Positions 63,058 to 64,000 of a DNA stretch of 64,000 nt are shown here, piece after piece (within the stretch, counting starts at the first letter, position 1; every line of letters starts with the position of its first letter). Below the pieces are notes generated by a model. The model made no database searches. It saw only the letters and a list, made by a program, of their open reading frames with translations, and was not told the origin of the DNA. The stretch comes from Planococcus sp. ISL-109. Lineage in GTDB: Bacteria > Bacillota > Bacilli > Bacillales_A > Planococcaceae. Made by a program: the position numbers and the translations under genes. The stretch lies in the NCBI RefSeq assembly GCF_018613655.1, contig NZ_JAGGPW010000029.1, positions 1-64,000 on the forward strand, read 5' to 3'.

Positions 63058-64000
63058 TTATCGTTTCGCAATTTCCTCGAGGAGGATTTTGTTCAAGAGC
63101 GGCGGATTGGCCTGACCCTTAGTTGCTTTCATAATCTGTCCGACCAAAAATCCGATTGCGCGGTCTTTGCCGTTTTTAAAGTCTTCAATCGATTGTGGAT
63201 TGGCATCCAATGTATTCGTGACATATTCCAGCAATATATTTTCATCCGAAATCTGTACCAAGCCTTGCGTTTTCACGATCTTATTCGGATCGCCGCCTTT
63301 TTCGATCAATTCCTTAAAGACTTTTTTGGCGATTTTAGAAGAAATCGTTCCTTCTCCGATCAATTTGATCATGCCGGCAAGACCTTCCGGCGTCAGTTCC
63401 GTGTCCTCAAGCTCTTTTTGCTGGGCATTGAGGTAAGCGGAAACTTCACCCATCAGCCAGTTCGACGTCAGTTTCGCATCAGCGCCGGCTTTGACAGTTG
63501 CTTCAAAGAAATCGGAAATCGGTTTCTGAAGCGTCAAGACCATCGCATCGTAAGAAGACATGCCAAGTTCGGAAACATAACGCAGTTTACGGGCATCCGG
63601 CAATTCAGGAATTTCCGCACGAACACGCTCGAGCCATGCATCGTCAATGACGATATCAACCAGGTCCGGTTCCGGGAAGTAGCGGTAATCATCCGAGCCT
63701 TCTTTAATGCGCATGAGAAGCGTCTTGCCTGTCGACTCATCATAGCGGCGTGTTTCCTGCTCGATGATGCCTCCAGACAACAACACTTGCTCTTGGCGCA
63801 CTTGCTCATGCTCCAAACCTTTTTTGACGAAGTTGAAAGAGTTCAAGTTTTTCAATTCGGTTTTCGTCCCGAACTGCTCTTGGCCGTATGGACGCAAGGA
63901 AATATTGGCGTCGCAGCGCAGCGAGCCTTCTTCCATGCGCACATCGGACACGCCTGTATATTGGATGATCGACTTGATTTTCTCCAAATACGCGTACGCT
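63058..64000 (-). CDS. gatB: aspartyl/glutamyl-tRNA amidotransferase subunit B (3' part)
   Basis: The C-terminal 313 or so residues of GatB; the gene runs off the right edge. Frame continues to the window end ([20 protein letters not shown]). [15 protein letters not shown] and the [12 protein letters not shown] segment are GatB core signatures, and the GatB/YqeY tail domain ([20 protein letters not shown]) is complete. GatCAB transamidates mischarged Glu-tRNA(Gln) or Asp-tRNA(Asn). Upstream of dagK as in B. subtilis. Confidence 0.95.
   Translation of the reverse strand, partial: AYAYLEKIKSIIQYTGVSDVRMEEGSLRCDANISLRPYGQEQFGTKTELKNLNSFNFVKKGLEHEQVRQEQVLLSGGIIEQETRRYDESTGKTLLMRIKEGSDDYRYFPEPDLVDIVIDDAWLERVRAEIPELPDARKLRYVSELGMSSYDAMVLTLQKPISDFFEATVKAGADAKLTSNWLMGEVSAYLNAQQKELEDTELTPEGLAGMIKLIGEGTISSKIAKKVFKELIEKGGDPNKIVKTQGLVQISDENILLEYVTNTLDANPQSIEDFKNGKDRAIGFLVGQIMKATKGQANPPLLNKILLEEIAKR

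Overview
The window reads as a chromosomal segment of a moderate-GC member of the Bacillales, most likely family Planococcaceae (Planococcus/Planomicrobium-like). The evidence is strong AGGAGG-type ribosome binding sites, frequent TTG starts, and a gene order that follows the Bacillus subtilis yfh-yga-rrnD neighbourhood almost gene for gene: yfhF, recX, yfhH, yfhJ, yfhP, mutY, fabL, ntdP (ygaC), ygaD, ygaE, gsaB, bcp, perR, ygzB, ygxA, then an rRNA operon. An SE1561-family small protein and UPF0435 (yfkK) also fit. Assignments come from reading the sequence and remembered family features; no database search was run.

Region by region. 1-490: leader and tandem promoters of an rRNA operon transcribed leftward out of the window. 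0.49-7 kb: ygxA, ygzB, perR with its Per-box-like operator, cobalamin adenosyltransferase, 2-hydroxyacid dehydrogenase, bcp, gsaB (hemL family) and an aromatic-acid-exporter-like protein. 7-12.8 kb: a five-gene Opp/Dpp peptide or nickel ABC importer with an internal terminator. 12.8-22 kb: ABC exporter, ntdP, fabL, mutY, yfhP, yfhJ-yfhH-recX, yfhF and a first RlmCD-type rRNA methyltransferase. 22-30.6 kb: flavodoxin, MFS transporter, OsmC, SE1561, an SPC-type P1B-4 metal ATPase (PfeT-like), YihY/YtxH pair, AGCS symporter and yfkK. 30.6-33.2 kb: an intergenic repeat followed by a coupled FAD monooxygenase-methyltransferase pair. 33.3-49 kb: pseudouridine catabolism (psuG and a DNA-binding-domain/PfkB kinase), two M29 aminopeptidases, an MreB homologue, carbonic anhydrase, DinB, GNAT, oligoendopeptidase F, TspO, Map, a TPP-riboswitch-controlled thiT, an M20 peptidase, an SGNH esterase and a YfmL-like helicase.

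49.1-55.1 kb is an accessory, decaying segment. It holds five broken genes: an EmrB-type MFS pump and its divergent TetR regulator fused by one deletion, a frameshifted methyltransferase, an AAC(3)-I-like acetyltransferase with an amber stop, and a multiply frameshifted terpenoid-cyclase-like gene. Intact amidase, FbpA-like and DUF1801 genes lie between them.

55.1-64 kb: a second flavodoxin, a second RlmCD paralogue, a cydA-cydB-cydS cytochrome bd operon with an IS200/IS605-end-like sequence between cydS and its terminator, a Nudix hydrolase, diacylglycerol kinase dagK, a cysteine-less thioredoxin-fold protein, a long repeat-bearing intergenic stretch, and the 3' part of gatB running off the right edge.

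No CRISPR array, prophage, complete transposase or tRNA was seen. The signals most worth follow-up are the collapsed TetR-MFS locus and surrounding pseudogene cluster, the monooxygenase-methyltransferase pair, a perfect dyad over the gsaB promoter, a promoter-terminator pair that may define a short RNA at 24.8-25.0 kb, and the guide-RNA-like remnant beside cydS.
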